Positions 35,360 through 47,106 of a DNA stretch of 64,000 bases are shown piece after piece; the first letter of the stretch is position 1; each line of letters opens with the position of its first letter. Position numbers and translations under genes: made by a program. The stretch is from Flaveria trinervia. Lineage: Eukaryota; Streptophyta; Magnoliopsida; Asterales; Asteraceae. The stretch covers positions 78,384,589 to 78,448,588 of the forward strand of contig CM046444.1 in assembly GCA_025506515.1 (NCBI GenBank), read 5' to 3'. The notes under the pieces were generated by a model. The model saw nothing but the letters and a program-made list of their open reading frames with translations, had not been told where the DNA came from and made no database searches.

Positions 35360-36080
35360 ATAAGTCAACCGCATTTGGTGTCAAGGCATCCGCATTTGGT
35401 GACAAGTCATCCGCATTTGGTGCAAGTCATCCGCATTTGTGACAAGTCATCCGCATTTATGACAAGTCATCCGCATTTGTGACAAGTCATCCGCATTTGT
35501 GACAAGTCATCCGCATTTGTGACAAGTCATCCGCATTTGTGACAAGTCATTCGCATTTGTGACAAGTCATCCGCATTTGTGACAAGTCATCCGCATTTGT
35601 TGCCAAGTCATCCGCATTAGGTGACAACTCATCCGCATGTGTGTATAACACATCCTCATTTGATGAAGCTTCATCCGTATTTGTTTTCAGACTTGAACAA
35701 AAATGATTTCACACTGCAGTGCACGTCGGGAAATCAGCAGTAGCTTCCATTTCTTCATCTTTTCTTTGTTTTTAATGATAATCGGGTTCAATTGCATCGA
35801 GTTTTGAAGGAATAATCCAGTGAATGATTATACATCTTCAAATGTTACCATATTAGAACAGATGTAATGATTTCTTATTGATTTTGAGATAAACAATTGT
35901 TTTTTTCATGTTAATCTTGTTCAATTGCTTCGCATTTGTTTTGTTCATCCGCATTTTTTTTGCTTTCAGGATCACAATGGACATGCCTGTTGATTGCAAT
36001 CATCCATGTTCATGTTTTTCTATTCTTTTTGAAGTCCTGTTCATCAACTGTTCATAAGCATTTCTTGCAACACATCTGCA
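35360..36080. repeat. Satellite segment 8: one monomer
   Basis: The landmark is near 35708. It shares 'aaatgttaccat', 'cagatgtaatg' and 'aaacaattg' with the monomer at 37982-38703, marking the two as nearest relatives. It ends CTGCA, the altered B target. No gene is seen. Confidence 0.92.
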
Positions 36081-36274
36081 TGAAGAATTGATCTACCCAA
36101 GATACATATTAATTGATGTGGCTAGTGTGATATGATCCAAGTCGGGTCATACCCAATAACAAGCCAAACAAACACCGACAAATATTTATTTGTTGATTAG
36201 ATCAAAACAAATAAATATAAACACCAATTCAGAAACCGGGTTTCTAAATCATTGCTTTTGCAAATGAACAAGTT

Positions 36275-36317
<43 letters not shown>

Positions 36318-37044
36318 CATATGGGAGTATTTGTTCATTTTTAAATTAGTTAAACAATGACAAATAATAGTGTGTGTGTTAGTCATGTAAAATTAAAATG
36401 GTTAATTTTACATTATAAGGATGCAAGAGTATATATATATATATATATTTTTTAATTTTTGAAACTTGATGGAGTCCAAAGGGAGCCAAAATCGGCCGCC
36501 CCTTTGGTCTTGGATACCCCCCCTTTTTTGGTTCCAAGGCCATGCAATAACTCAACAAGAACACTCTTGCATACTCTTCATTCTCTTACACACACACAAG
36601 ATAAGTTCTCTCTCTAAACTTACTCAAAAATCTCGGTTTTGACCAAAAGGAATGAGGAATTTTCAACTTTGAAAGAAGTGTTCTTGGCTGAAAAGATTCA
36701 ACAAGAGGAGGGCTCTTCAAGTTGGTGTTGCAAGCCCTAGCAAAGGAAGGTGTTTGTACAAGCTTGGGGTATCACTCCTTGAGGTTTTCTTGGTTGAAAA
36801 CTCAGCCACAAAGTCATCTTACATAGCTCTCATCTTTAGGTTTTAGGAAGCTACAAGGTTGTATATTCTCTAAGTATCTTATGTCCTTTGTTGTATGCAT
36901 TTGTATAATGATCCATGGCTTGGGGTTCTTTATTAAATGGGTTTAATAATCATCTTATTAACATGTTTTAAAATAGAAATCCGCTGCGTTTTTCATATAA
37001 CACAAGAGAATATAAACTTTGATAAACATGTTGAATCCCCTACA
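36081..37044 (+). mobile_element. Solo LTR B5 (family B)
   Basis: 964 bp, flanked by CTGCA (36076-36080) and CCGCA (37045-37049). The CTGCA variant is shared with the 5' side of full-length element B, its neighbour in the next unit. Confidence 0.92.
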
Positions 37045-37183
37045 CCGCATTTCTTTGCCAATCCGCATTCTTTACAAAGCATCCGCATTTGTTTGCAAGG
37101 TATCCGCATTTGATTTCAATGCATCAACATTTAACTTCAAAGCATCCGCATTTATGCTTAGAGTACCCACATTTGTTTATAAG

Positions 37184-37981
37184 TGCAGGATCGTTGAAGA
37201 GTGTAGAGTTACAACACCACAACACAAAGAGGAGATAAACTAAACTTAGATCAAACCGTAAACTGGATTAACCAAGTGGTGACACTTAAGAACACAAGTA
37301 ATATATGAGACTGAACACAAAGAACACAAGTGTTTGGTTTTTAAGAATGCAGTATAGTGCCTTCTCTATGTTCTATTACATATGTTACAAAATCATATTC
37401 GAAAGATACAAGAAAATGAGATACTTATAACAACACTATAGCCGACTATACTTTGAAAGCCAGCTGGATACAATTAACTAGACACCACAAAATCAATTGT
37501 AGAGTCAAAAGGCTAATTGCCTTTTGACTATTGACTATGACATGCCATAGCTCACATCCTTATCTATTATAAAAAGGATAAAGTACATAAAGTAGAAAGT
37601 TACAGACTCAAGACCTCAATGTACAGTTACCAAAAGCATGGACCTTTTCACCAAACCATGTTAGTTGGTGACTTGCAGAGTTGCAGCGGAAAGGTGTTGA
37701 GCTTTATGGAAGAGTACATCAGATAAAGCATGTTACTAAAAGTCTTCGGAAGAAATCTGTCTTCATGAACTTGAAGCTTCGGAAGACTTTGTCTCTAAGG
37801 CTTCGCAAGACTTCATCCTGGCTTCGGAAGATGTTGGTCTTGGCTTCGGAAGATTTCACACTTAGAGTATTTCTATTGCACATATGAAATTTCCGAAGCA
37901 TTCCACTTCAATACACTTGTGTAGCATGCAGGAAAGACTAAGGATGTTTAGCATGCATCAGCCTCTTCATTAATCTCTATA
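37184..37981 (-). mobile_element. Solo LTR A8 (family A)
   Basis: 798 bp, ATAAG at 37179-37183 and 37982-37986, terminus CTATA. It carries the TTCGCAAG variant of A6-A7. Confidence 0.93.
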
Positions 37982-38703
37982 ATAAGTCAACCGCATTTGG
38001 TGTCAAGGCATCCGCATTTGGTGACAAGTCATCCGCATTTGGTGCAAGTCATCCGCATTTATGACAAGTCATCCGCATTTGTGACAAGTCATCCGCATTT
38101 GTGACAAGTCATCCGCATTTGTGACAAGTCATCCGCATTTGTGACAAGTCATCCGCATTTGTGACAAGTCATTCGCATTTGTGACAAGTCATCCGCATTT
38201 GTGACAAGTCATCCGCATTTGTTGCCAAGTCATCCGCATTAGGTGACAACTCATCCGCATGTGTGTATAACACATCCTCATTTGATGAAGCTTCATCCGT
38301 ATTGTTTTCAGACTTGAACAAAAATGATTTCACACTGCAGTGCACGTCGGGAAATCAGCAGTAGCTTCCATTTCTTCATCTTTTCTTTGTTTTTAATGAT
38401 AATCGGGTTCAATTGCATCGAGTTTTGAAGGAATAATCCAGTGAATGATTATACATCTTCAAATGTTACCATATTAGAACAGATGTAATGATTTCTCTTA
38501 TTGATTTCGAGATAAACAATTGTTTTTTTCATGTTAATCTTGTTCAATTGCGTCGCATTTGTTTTGTTCATCCGCATTTTTTTTGCTTTCAGGATCACAA
38601 TGGACATGCCTGTTGATTGCAATCATCCATGTTCATGTTTTTCTATTCTTTTTGAAGTCCTGTTCATCAACTGTTCATAAGCATTTCTTGCAACACATCT
38701 GCA
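37982..38703. repeat. Satellite segment 9: monomer hosting full-length element B
   Basis: The landmark is near 38329. It carries the same private variants as segment 8. It ends CTGCA, directly before the B 5' LTR. No gene is seen. Confidence 0.92.
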
Positions 38704-38895
38704 TGAAAGAATTGATCTACCCAAGATACATATTAATTGATGTGGCTAGTGTGATATGATCCAAGTCGGGTCATACCCAATAACAAGCCAAACAAACACC
38801 GACAAATATTTATTTGTTGATTAGATCAAAACAAATAAATATAAACACCAATTCAGAAACCGGGTTTTCTAAATCATTGCTTTTGCAAATGAACA

Positions 38896-38977
<82 letters not shown>

Positions 38978-39698
38978 CATATGGGATTATTTGTTCATTT
39001 TTAAATTAGTTAAACAATGAACAATAATAGTGTGTGTGTTAGTCATATAAAATTAAAATGGTTTAATTTTACATTATAAGGATGCAAGAGTATATATATA
39101 TTTTTTTTAAAATTTTGAAACTTGATGGAGTCCAAAGGGAGCCAAAATCGGCCGCCCCTTTGGTCTTGGATACCCCCTTTTTTTGGTTCCAAGGCCATGC
39201 AATAACTCCACTCAAGAACACTCTTGCATACTCTTCATTCTCTTACACACACACAAGATAAGTTCTCTCTCTAAACTTACTCAAAAATCTTGGTTTTGAG
39301 CAAAAGGAATCAGGAATTTTTAGCTTTGAAAGAAGTGTTCTTGGCTGAAAAGATTCAACAAGAGGAGAGCTCTTCAAGTTGGTGTTGCAAGCCCTAGCAA
39401 AGGAAGGTGTTTGTACAAGCTGGGGTATCACTCCTTGAGGTTTTCTTGGTTGAAAACTCAGCCACAAAGTCATCTTTCACAGCTCTCATCTTTGGGTTTT
39501 AGGAAGCTACAAGGTTGTATATCTTCTATGTATCTTATGTCCTTTGTTGTATGCATTTGTATAATGATCCATGGCTGGGGTTCTTTATTAAATGGGTTTA
39601 ATAATCATCTTATTAACATGTTTTAAAATATAAATCCGCTGCGTTTACATATAACACAAGAGAATATGAACTTTGATAAACATGTTAAATCCCCTACA
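38704..39698 (+). mobile_element. Element B 5' LTR
   Basis: 995 bp, TGAAAGAATTG...CCCCTACA. It holds the longest pure TA microsatellite of the window (about 38899-38972). A T-rich run and 'ggatacccccttttttt' lie mid-LTR, followed by TTCTCTTACACACACACA. It aligns end to end with B1-B5. Confidence 0.93.
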
Positions 39699-39699
39699 A

Positions 39700-39713
39700 T
39701 GGCATCAAGAGCC
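39700..39713 (+). other. Element B degenerate primer binding site
   Basis: TGGCATCAAGAGCC follows the LTR end by one base and resembles TGGTATCAGAGCC with one substitution and one inserted base. It is consistent with initiator Met tRNA priming in the ancestor. Confidence 0.6.
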
Positions 39714-40920
39714 ACTTAAACATATGCATACATGTTTTCTCTCTTACTAGTTCACGGTTTTGTGGTGCTAGACACCCAAAATCTGTGATTTAGAGGGCTG
39801 GATTTTGCCCCCTTTTTGGGTGTTTTAAAGATGCTACTTTATGCATATAAGGATCTTTAAAACTCTAGATTATTAGATGTTTGTTATATGTTCTAAACCC
39901 ATTTGTTCTTGGTTTATGTTGGCCAAGAACATGGGCTCTAAGGGGCTGCCAAAATTGTTATTATCTGTGTATGTTTGAACATGTTGTTGTTGATATGCAT
40001 AACAAAGCCTAGACCATTTGGATTGAATGATTGGTTGTCATGTTATATTCATTTGGGCATATTTGTTTTGGTTTGTTTCAAGTCTTGCTTTGTAATCTAT
40101 TCATTCATATGGTTGTAATAAATAGAATAGGAGTTATCTTTACTAGAAAATTTATTAGGATACATATTTTGTAAGGATGCTCAAGATCAAGACTTGAAGA
40201 AAAGATGGACAAAGAGAATGCTTGAAGATGTGGTTTCAAGTGGGAGTTCCTTTTGTCAACCATGTGTCATGTTCTTAACCCTTAGGACAAGACCTTTTGA
40301 CACACTTGTTTTGGCTAAACAAGTGTGCTCAACTTAGTATGCTTTGTTATGCATATATGCATTGTTTTGGTTATGCTTGGTTGAATCCTTATGATGTTGT
40401 TTTGTTTTGAATATTTGGATGTGATTAACAAACCATCAACTAGAACAAGCTATAACAAGAAATTGGTTCACAAATCATTAAGCAAAATTGAATGGTTCTA
40501 TAAAAGGAGTTAATGGTTTGCAAAATAAAATGGGTTTTACTTAAAAGAACTAAATGGGTACCATATGGTTGAATGCATACAAACATATGGTACATGGTCT
40601 TTTCTAAAACAAGAATTGTGAAATTATAAATCCCTTTTGAAAACAAGTTAAACATCATCCTTTTACACAACACTTAGGTCACTTGCAAACTCTTGGTGGG
40701 ATAAAGGTCACCTAACCACTTTGAGGGAACTTGTAACTTGAGGTGAGAATACCATGTTTGTGGCATAAAGGTCACCTAACCACTTATGTAGTAAACTCAT
40801 ACGTGTGTGTAAGTAGGACGACTTGATTTATAAAATATATTGAATGGATCACCTAAAATGTGTTTTATAAAAGGTGTAGATGGGATAAACATGCCGTTAT
40901 AAACATAAGATGTTCAAACG
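39714..40920 (+). other. Element B leader; capsid part of gag absent
   Basis: About 1.2 kb without a credible ORF and without the UBN2 capsid motifs expected here. A 21-bp block (ATAAAGGTCACCTAACCACT plus one base) is directly repeated at 40701 and 40765. I read it as leader joined by deletion to the last part of Gag. Confidence 0.55.
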
Positions 40921-41196
40921 ATCCCATACCACGAGAAGAAGCTAAAGGTTGTTGTTAATGACCCATGCTTTAAATGTGGTGAGATAGGGCATTGGATGAG
41001 AAATTGTCCAGTCTATCTCAAAGAGTTGAGAGAAAATAGGGATGCCGAGCAAACCTCAGGTATAATTTACATGATACATGTTGAGCTAAATGTTATTTCT
41101 TCTAACACATGGGTATTAGATACCGATGTGGAACTCACATTTGCAATTTATTGCAGGGGTTCAAAAGAAATGAGCACTATGCAAAAAGGGAAATAA
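40921..41196 (+). pseudogene. Element B Gag remnant (CCHC knuckle) and broken protease start
   Basis: CFKCGEIGHWMRNC at 40966-41007 is a clear knuckle, preceded by a short basic stretch. The frame runs on into SSNTWVLDTD, the protease site. One missing base near 41122 converts the expected D-T-G triad into D-T-D and shifts the frame, which closes at 41196. The other frame continues from 41109. Gag is reduced to its C-terminus, and the protease is inactive on two counts. Confidence 0.8.
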
Positions 41197-42122
41197 GTCT
41201 CTTCATGGGCAATGGTGCAAAGGTTCACGTTGAAGCCCAAGGAGACTACATTTTGAAGCTTCCAAGTGGCTTGGAAGTTATTTTAAACAATGTATTATAT
41301 GCTCCTAGTTTGACTAGGAACATAATTTATGTTTCCCGTTTAAGGCAATATGATTATGATTTCAAGTTTGTTGACAATGATATTCATGTTTCTTTAAATC
41401 ATGTATTTTATTTTAAGGCTATACCTTGTAATGGTATTTATGAATTGGTTCATGAAAAGGTACAATATGATAGCTCAATATACCAAGCAACCACCAAAAG
41501 ACTCAAATTAGATTTGAGTGATACCTACCTTTGGCATTGCCGTCTTGGTCATATAAACAAGAAACGTATACAAACATTTCAAAAGAATGGTCTCTTAAAA
41601 ACAAATGAATGTGATTCATTTGATGTATGTGAATCTTGTTTACAAGGAAAAATGACTAAGGCACCCTTTAGTGGAACTAACGAAAGGGCAAAAGATTTAT
41701 TAGGTATCATACATTCGGATGTATGTGGTCCTTTTAAGCCAATGACTAGGAATGGTGAAAGATACTTCATTACCTTTACCGACGATTATAGTCGCTATGG
41801 GTACGTGTACTTATTAAGGCACAAAGATGAAGCTTTTGAAATGTTCAAAATCTTCAAGAATGAAGTGGAAAATCAACTCAACAAGTCAATTAAAATTCTC
41901 CGCACCGATAGAGGTGGTGAATACCTAAGTGATGTTTTTCAAGATCATCTTAGGAGTTGTGGGATTGTCTCACAACTCACTCCACCTGGAACACCACCAC
42001 ATAATGGTGTGTCTGAGAGGAGGAATCGAACCTTATTGGATATGGTTCGATCTATGATGGCTAGAAGCACATTACCTCTATCATTCTGGGGTTTTGCTTT
42101 GCTCTCCGCGGCCCGTATTTGA
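41109..42122 (+). pseudogene. Element B pol: protease remainder and integrase
   Basis: The first part has CGTHICN and the protease body (VLYAPSLTRNIIYVSRLRQY). Then follow LWHCRLGHINKKRI and CESCLQGKMTKAPF (HHCC domain). The core has the catalytic set IIHSDVCGPF, ILRTDRGGEYLS and HNGVSERRNRTLLD. The frame ends at a stop at 42120, caused by a frameshift near 42112. The core itself is uninterrupted, the only complete D-D-E core in one frame in the window. Confidence 0.9.
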
Positions 42123-43240
42123 ATATCGCCCCAACCAAAAAGGTGGAAAAGACACCTTTTGAGATATGGCATGGAAGAGTTCCATTCCTATCGTACTTAA
42201 GGGTCTGGGGTTGTGAGGCTTATGTTAAGACTCCCACCCCAAACAAATTAGATGTCCGATCCACCAAGTGTATCTTTGTTGGATATCCTAGAGATTCTAT
42301 GGGATATTATTTCTATGACCCACTGGAACAAAAGGTGTTTGTTGCCAGAAAGGGTGAGTTCTTAGAAACAAAGTTCCATATGGAAGGAACTGGCAGTAGA
42401 ACAGTGGATCTTGAGGAGGATCAAGAAACACGGCCCGGTGCACGTTTGGTTGAAACTAGCACTCAATGTGAGGATGTTGAGGATGATCAAGCGGTTGATC
42501 GATACACACAAAACGTTCGCAGAAGTGGTAGAACTAGTAATCCACCTGACAGATACGGATTTTTCATGGATGGATGCTATGTGGTGGATTCAGATGAACC
42601 AACCACATATCATGATGCAGTGTCCAATTTGGGTTGTGACAAATGGCTTGAGGCCATGAACGTTGAGATCCAATCCATGTATGACAATCAAGTTTGGGAA
42701 CTTGTTGTGCCACCTCTTAATTCCAAAATAGTTGGAAGTAAGTGGGTTTTCAAGAAGAAAACTGATATGCATGGAAACTTGGATACTTACAAAGCTAGAC
42801 TTGTAGCAAAGGGTTTCACTCAAACTCAAGGGGTTGATTATGATGAAACCTTCTCACCTGTTGAAATGCTTAAGTCTATAAGGATATTGTTTGCCATAGC
42901 AGCTCATTATGATTATGAGATTTGGCAAATGGGTGTCAAAACCGCTTTCCTAAATGGATATCTTGAGGAAGATGTCTATATGGTTCAGCCTGAAGGTTTT
43001 GTCGATCCAAAATATCCTAATAAAGTATGCAAGTTAATGAAATCAATCTATGGATTGAAACAAGCATCAAGAAGTTGGAATCACCGTTTTGATGATGAAG
43101 TAAAGAAATTTGGCTTCATCAAAAACACTGATGAGGCTTGCGTGTATAAGAAGGCTAGTGGGAGCACAATAACCTTCCTAGTATTATATGTTGATTACAT
43201 ACTACTGTTGGAAACGACATTCCAACCATGGAAGGTGTAA
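42119..43240 (+). pseudogene. Element B pol: integrase C-terminus and reverse transcriptase
   Basis: This frame starts with KKVEKTPFEIWHGRVPFLSY and the KCIFVGYPRDSMGYYFYDP block, then RT (KWVFKKKTDMHGNLDTYKAR, QPEGFVDPKYPNKVCKLMKS, IYGLKQASRSWN). Two catalytic aspartates are lost. The usual MDVKTAFLNG is MGVKTAFLNG (Gly codon at 42932), and YVDD is YVDY (Tyr codon at 43196). A frameshift follows near 43205, and this frame closes at 43240. The enzyme was therefore inactive even apart from frameshifts. Confidence 0.9.
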
Positions 43241-44233
43241 AAACCTGGCTTGGAAGTTGTTTTTCCATCAAGGATCTTGGTGAAGCCGCCTATATTCTGG
43301 GAATAAAGATCTATAGGGATAGATCAAGACGGCTAATTGGTTTGAATCAAAGTGCATACATTGACAAAATCTTGAAAAGGTTCAAGATGGAAAACTCTAA
43401 GAAAGGTACTGTACCTATTCAGAGAGGAACAATATTTAGTACGGCTCAATGTCCAAGCTCAAAGGAAGAGCAAAATAGAATGAAGGCAATCCCATATACA
43501 TCTGCTATAGGATCCATCATGGATGCAATGATATGCACTAGACCAGACGTGTCATGCGCTTTAAGCATGACAAGTAGATACGAGCAAAATCCTGGTGATA
43601 GTCATTGGATGGCTGTCAAGAACATTCTGAAGTACCTAAGGAGGACTAAGGACATGTTCTTGATCTACGGGTCTGGTGAAGAGGAACTCGTTGTAAAAGG
43701 TTACACTGATGCGAGTTTCCAAACCGATCGTGATGATTCACGATCTCAATCGGGGTACATCTTTATTCTGAATGGGGGAGCTATTTCTTGGAAAAGCTCA
43801 AAGCAAGAAGTCGTAGCGTTGTCCACTACAGAGTCAGAATACGTCGCCGCTTCAATGGCAGCACAGGAAGCTGCATGGCTGAAGAAATTCATAGCCAATC
43901 TAGGGCTAGTCCCTTCCATTCAGGATCCCCTAGAGATCTTTTGTGACAACGAGGGTGAGATTCCTCAAATCAAGGAACCTTGTGCTCATCAAAAGACTCG
44001 GCAAACGGAGATTCAACTACATAAGGGATGAAGTTGAAAAAGGAAATATATGTATTCATAAAGTCCACACTGATAAAAACATTGCGGATCCAGTCACAAA
44101 GCTCTTGAAAAGGCAAAGCATGAAGGTCATGTTTGTGCCATGGGACTTAGATATTCTAGTGACTGGGTTTGATGTTGTATTTTGTATTTGGATATTGGAA
44201 CTAATGTTATTTGACTTAATTAAATGGTTATAA
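43228..44233 (+). pseudogene. Element B pol: RT end and RNase H
   Basis: 43228-44031 carries FSIKDLGEAAYILGIKIYRD, MICTRPDVSCALSMTSRYEQ, NILKYLRRTKDMFLIYGSG and RNase H (KGYTDASFQTDRDDS, ALSTTESEYVAASMAAQE, FCDNEG). A frameshift near 43985 passes to 43943-44233, with HKVHTDKNIADPVTKLL, the usual end of copia pol. 44234-44349 is untranslated with nothing recognisable. Confidence 0.88.
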
Positions 44234-44349
44234 TTTCATTTGTTCTTCTATTTTAGCATGTTTAAATCCGTGAATAAATGAATATTCTCAACGTCCGTAG
44301 TCGATCATACTTGTGGGAACAACCATGAATGTAAGACTATAATGAACTT

Positions 44350-44556
44350 GGTTTTAGGAAGCTACAAGGTTGTATATTCTTCTAAGTATCTTATGTCCTT
44401 TGTTGTATGCATTTGTATAATGATGCATGGCTTGGGGTTCTTTATTAAATGAGTTTAATAATCATCTTATTAACATGTTTTAAAATATAAATCCGCTGCG
44501 TTTTTCATATAACAAAAGAGAATATGAACTTTGACAAACATGTTAAATCCCCTACA
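44350..44556 (+). mobile_element. Element B 3' LTR remnant
   Basis: Only the last 207 bp of the LTR (from 'ggttttaggaagc' to CCCCTACA) remain. About the first 790 bp, the polypurine tract and the end of the internal region are deleted. CCGCA follows at 44557-44561. Because LTR-LTR exchange needs two long LTRs, the solo copies cannot have been derived from this truncated version. Confidence 0.9.
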
Positions 44557-44696
44557 CCGCATTTCTTTGCCAATCCGCATTTCTTTACAAAGCATCCGCA
44601 TTTGTTTGCAAGGTATCCGCATTTGATTTCAATGCATCAACATTTAACTTCAAAGCATCCGCATTTATGCTTAGAGTACCCGCATTTGTTTATAAG

Positions 44697-45495
44697 TGCA
44701 GGATCGTTGAATGGTGTAGAGTTACAACACCACAACACAAAGTGGAGATAAACTAAACTTAGATCAAACCGTAAACTGGATTAACCAAGTGGTGACACTT
44801 AAGAACACAAGTAATATATGAGACTGAACACAAAGAACACAAGTGTTTGGTTTTCAAGAATGCAGTATAGTGCCTTCTCTATGTTCTATTACATGTTACA
44901 AAATCATATTCGAAAGATACAAGAAAATGAGATACTTATACAACATCCTATAGCCGACTATACTTTGAAAGCCAGCTGGATACAATTAACTAGACACACA
45001 CAAAATCAATTGTAGAGTCAAAAGGCTGATTGCCTTTTGACTATTGACTATGACATGCCATAGCTCACATCCTTATCTATTATAAAAAGGATAAAGTACA
45101 TAAAGTAGAAAGTTACAGACTCAAGACCTCAATGTACAGTTACCAAAAGCATGGACCTTTTCACCAAACCATGTTAGTTGGTGACTTGCAGAGTTGCAGC
45201 GGAAAGGTGTTCAGCTTTATGGAAGAGTACATCAGATAAAGCATGTTACTAAAAGTCTTCGGAAGAAATTTGTCTTCATGAACTTGAAGCTTCGGAAGAC
45301 TTTGTCTCTGAGGCTTCGGAAGACTTCATCCTTGGCTTCGGAAGATGTTGGTCTTGGCTTCGGAAGATTTCACACTTAGAGTATTTCTATTGCACATATG
45401 AAACTTCCGAAGCATTCCACTTCAATACACTTGTGTAGCATGCAGGAAAGACTAAGGATGTTCAGGTTGCATCAGCCTATTCATTAATCTCTATA
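44697..45495 (-). mobile_element. Solo LTR A9 (family A)
   Basis: 799 bp, ATAAG at 44692-44696 and 45496-45500, terminus CTATA. It is the last copy with the HOR-I variant. It lacks TTCGCAAG and is closest to the fragment A5. Confidence 0.93.
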
Positions 45496-47106
45496 ATAAG
45501 TCAACCGCATTTGGTGTCAAGGCATCCGCATTTGGTGACAAGTCATCCGCATTTGGTGCAAGTCATCCGCATTTGTGACAAGTCATCCGCATTTATGACA
45601 AGTCATCCGCATTTGTGACAAGTCATCCGCATTTGTGACAATTCATCCGCATTTGTGACAAGTCATCCGCATTTGTGACAAGTCATTCGCATTTGTGACA
45701 AGTCATCCGCATTTGTGACAAGTCATCCGCATTTGTTGCCAAGTCATCCGCATTAGGTGACAACTCATCCGCATGTGTGTATAACACATCCTCATTTGAT
45801 GAAGCTTCATCCGCATTTGTTTTCAGACTTTAACAAAAATGATTTCACACTACAGTGCACGTCGGGAAATTAGAAGTAGCTTCCATTTCCTCATCCTTTC
45901 TTTGTTTTTAATGATAATCGTGTTCAATTGCATCGAATTTTGCAGGAATAATCCAGTGGATGATTATATATCTTCAAATCTTACCATATTAGAACAGATC
46001 AAATGATTTCTCTTCTTGATTTTGAGATTAACAAATGTTTTTTTTGTTAATCTTGTTCAATTACATCGCATTTGTTTTGTTCATCCGCATTTTTTTTGCT
46101 TTCAGGATCACAATGGACATGCCAGTTGGTTGCAATCATCCATGTTCATATTTTTCTATTCTTTTTGAAGTCTTGTCCATCAACTATTCATAAGCATTTC
46201 TTGCAACTCATCCGCATTTCTTTGCCAATCCGCATTTCTTTGCAAAACATCCACATTTGTTTGCAAGGCATCCACATTTGATTTCAATCCATCTGCATTT
46301 AACTTCAAAGTATTCGCATTTGTGCTTAGAGTACCCGCATTTGTATATAAGTCAACCGCGTTTGGTGTCTAGAAATCCGCATTTGGTGACAAGTCATCCG
46401 CATTTGATGACAAGTCATCCGTATTTGTGAGAAGTCATCCACATTTGTGACAAGTCATCCACATTTGTGACAAGTCATCTACATTTGTAACAACTCATTC
46501 GCATTTACGACAAGTCATCCGCATTTGTGACAAGGCATTCGCATTTGTGACAGGTCATCCGCATTTGTGACAGGTCATCCGCATTTGTTACCAAGTCATC
46601 CGTATTTGGTGACAACTCATCCGCATTTGTGTATAACACATCTGCATTTGATGAAGCTTCATCCGCATTTGTTTTGTTCATCCGCATTTGTTTTCAGACT
46701 TAAACAAAAACGATATCACACTACAGTGCAGGTCGGGAAATCAGCAGTAGCTTCCATTTCATCATCTTTTCTTTGTTTTTTGTGATAATCATGTTCAATT
46801 GCATCGAATTTTGAAGGAATAATCTAGTAAATGATTATATATCTTCAAATCGTACCATATTAAAATAGATCTAATGATTTCTCTTCTTTATTTTCCATGT
46901 TCAAGTTTTTCTATTCTTTTTGAAGTCCTGTTCATCAAGTGTTCATAAGCATTTTTTGCAACACATCCGCATTTCTTTGCCAATCCGCATTTCTTTGCAA
47001 AGCATCCGCATTTGTTTGCAAGGTATCCGCATTTGATTCTAATGCATCCACATTTAACTTCAAAGCATCCGTATTTATGCTTAGAGTAACCGCATTTGTT
47101 TATAAG
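45496..47106. repeat. Satellite segment 10: HOR-I to HOR-II junction, two monomers
   Basis: The first array (to about 45800) matches the HOR-I unit at 30098. The non-reiterated part from about 45825 (GACTTTAACAAAAATG, 'cctcatcctttctttg') matches the third monomer of HOR-II (49973, 54094, 58191). The switch is inside one monomer. The second monomer (near 46712) is the short type. No gene is seen. Confidence 0.85.

Larger units (their letters stand above)
38704..44556 (+). mobile_element. Element B: Ty1/copia retrotransposon, internally deleted, at the B solo-LTR site
   Basis: 5' LTR 38704-39698, degenerate primer site, a roughly 1.2-kb leader without capsid gene, a Gag knuckle remnant, pol in protease-integrase-RT-RNase H order, and a 207-bp 3' LTR remnant ending at 44556. 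It is flanked by CTGCA (38699-38703) and CCGCA (44557-44561). These are the same target and position as the five B solo LTRs, so it represents the unreduced state of the same insertion. Frameshifts and lost catalytic residues make it dead. A single knuckle and the GHINKKRI / MTSRYEQNPG type of pol separate it from Sirevirus-like A, C and D. Confidence 0.92.
11800..45495. repeat. HOR-I: higher-order repeat of monomer + B LTR + A LTR, about 2.6 kb
   Basis: Unit starts (A LTR start) are 11800, 14416, 17085, 31917, 34559, 37184 and 44697. A truncated A LTR at 29505 represents another unit. Complete intervals are about 2.62-2.67 kb. The order in each unit is A LTR, one array with its non-reiterated part, B LTR at a CCGCA site, a lead-in of about 140 bp, then the next A LTR. 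The unit from 17085 is interrupted by element C at 18541. The unit from 37184 carries full-length B instead of the solo LTR. The lead-ins between B and A LTRs are 14277-14415, 16947-17084, 31777-31916, 34419-34558, 37045-37183 and 44557-44696. Confidence 0.9.
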
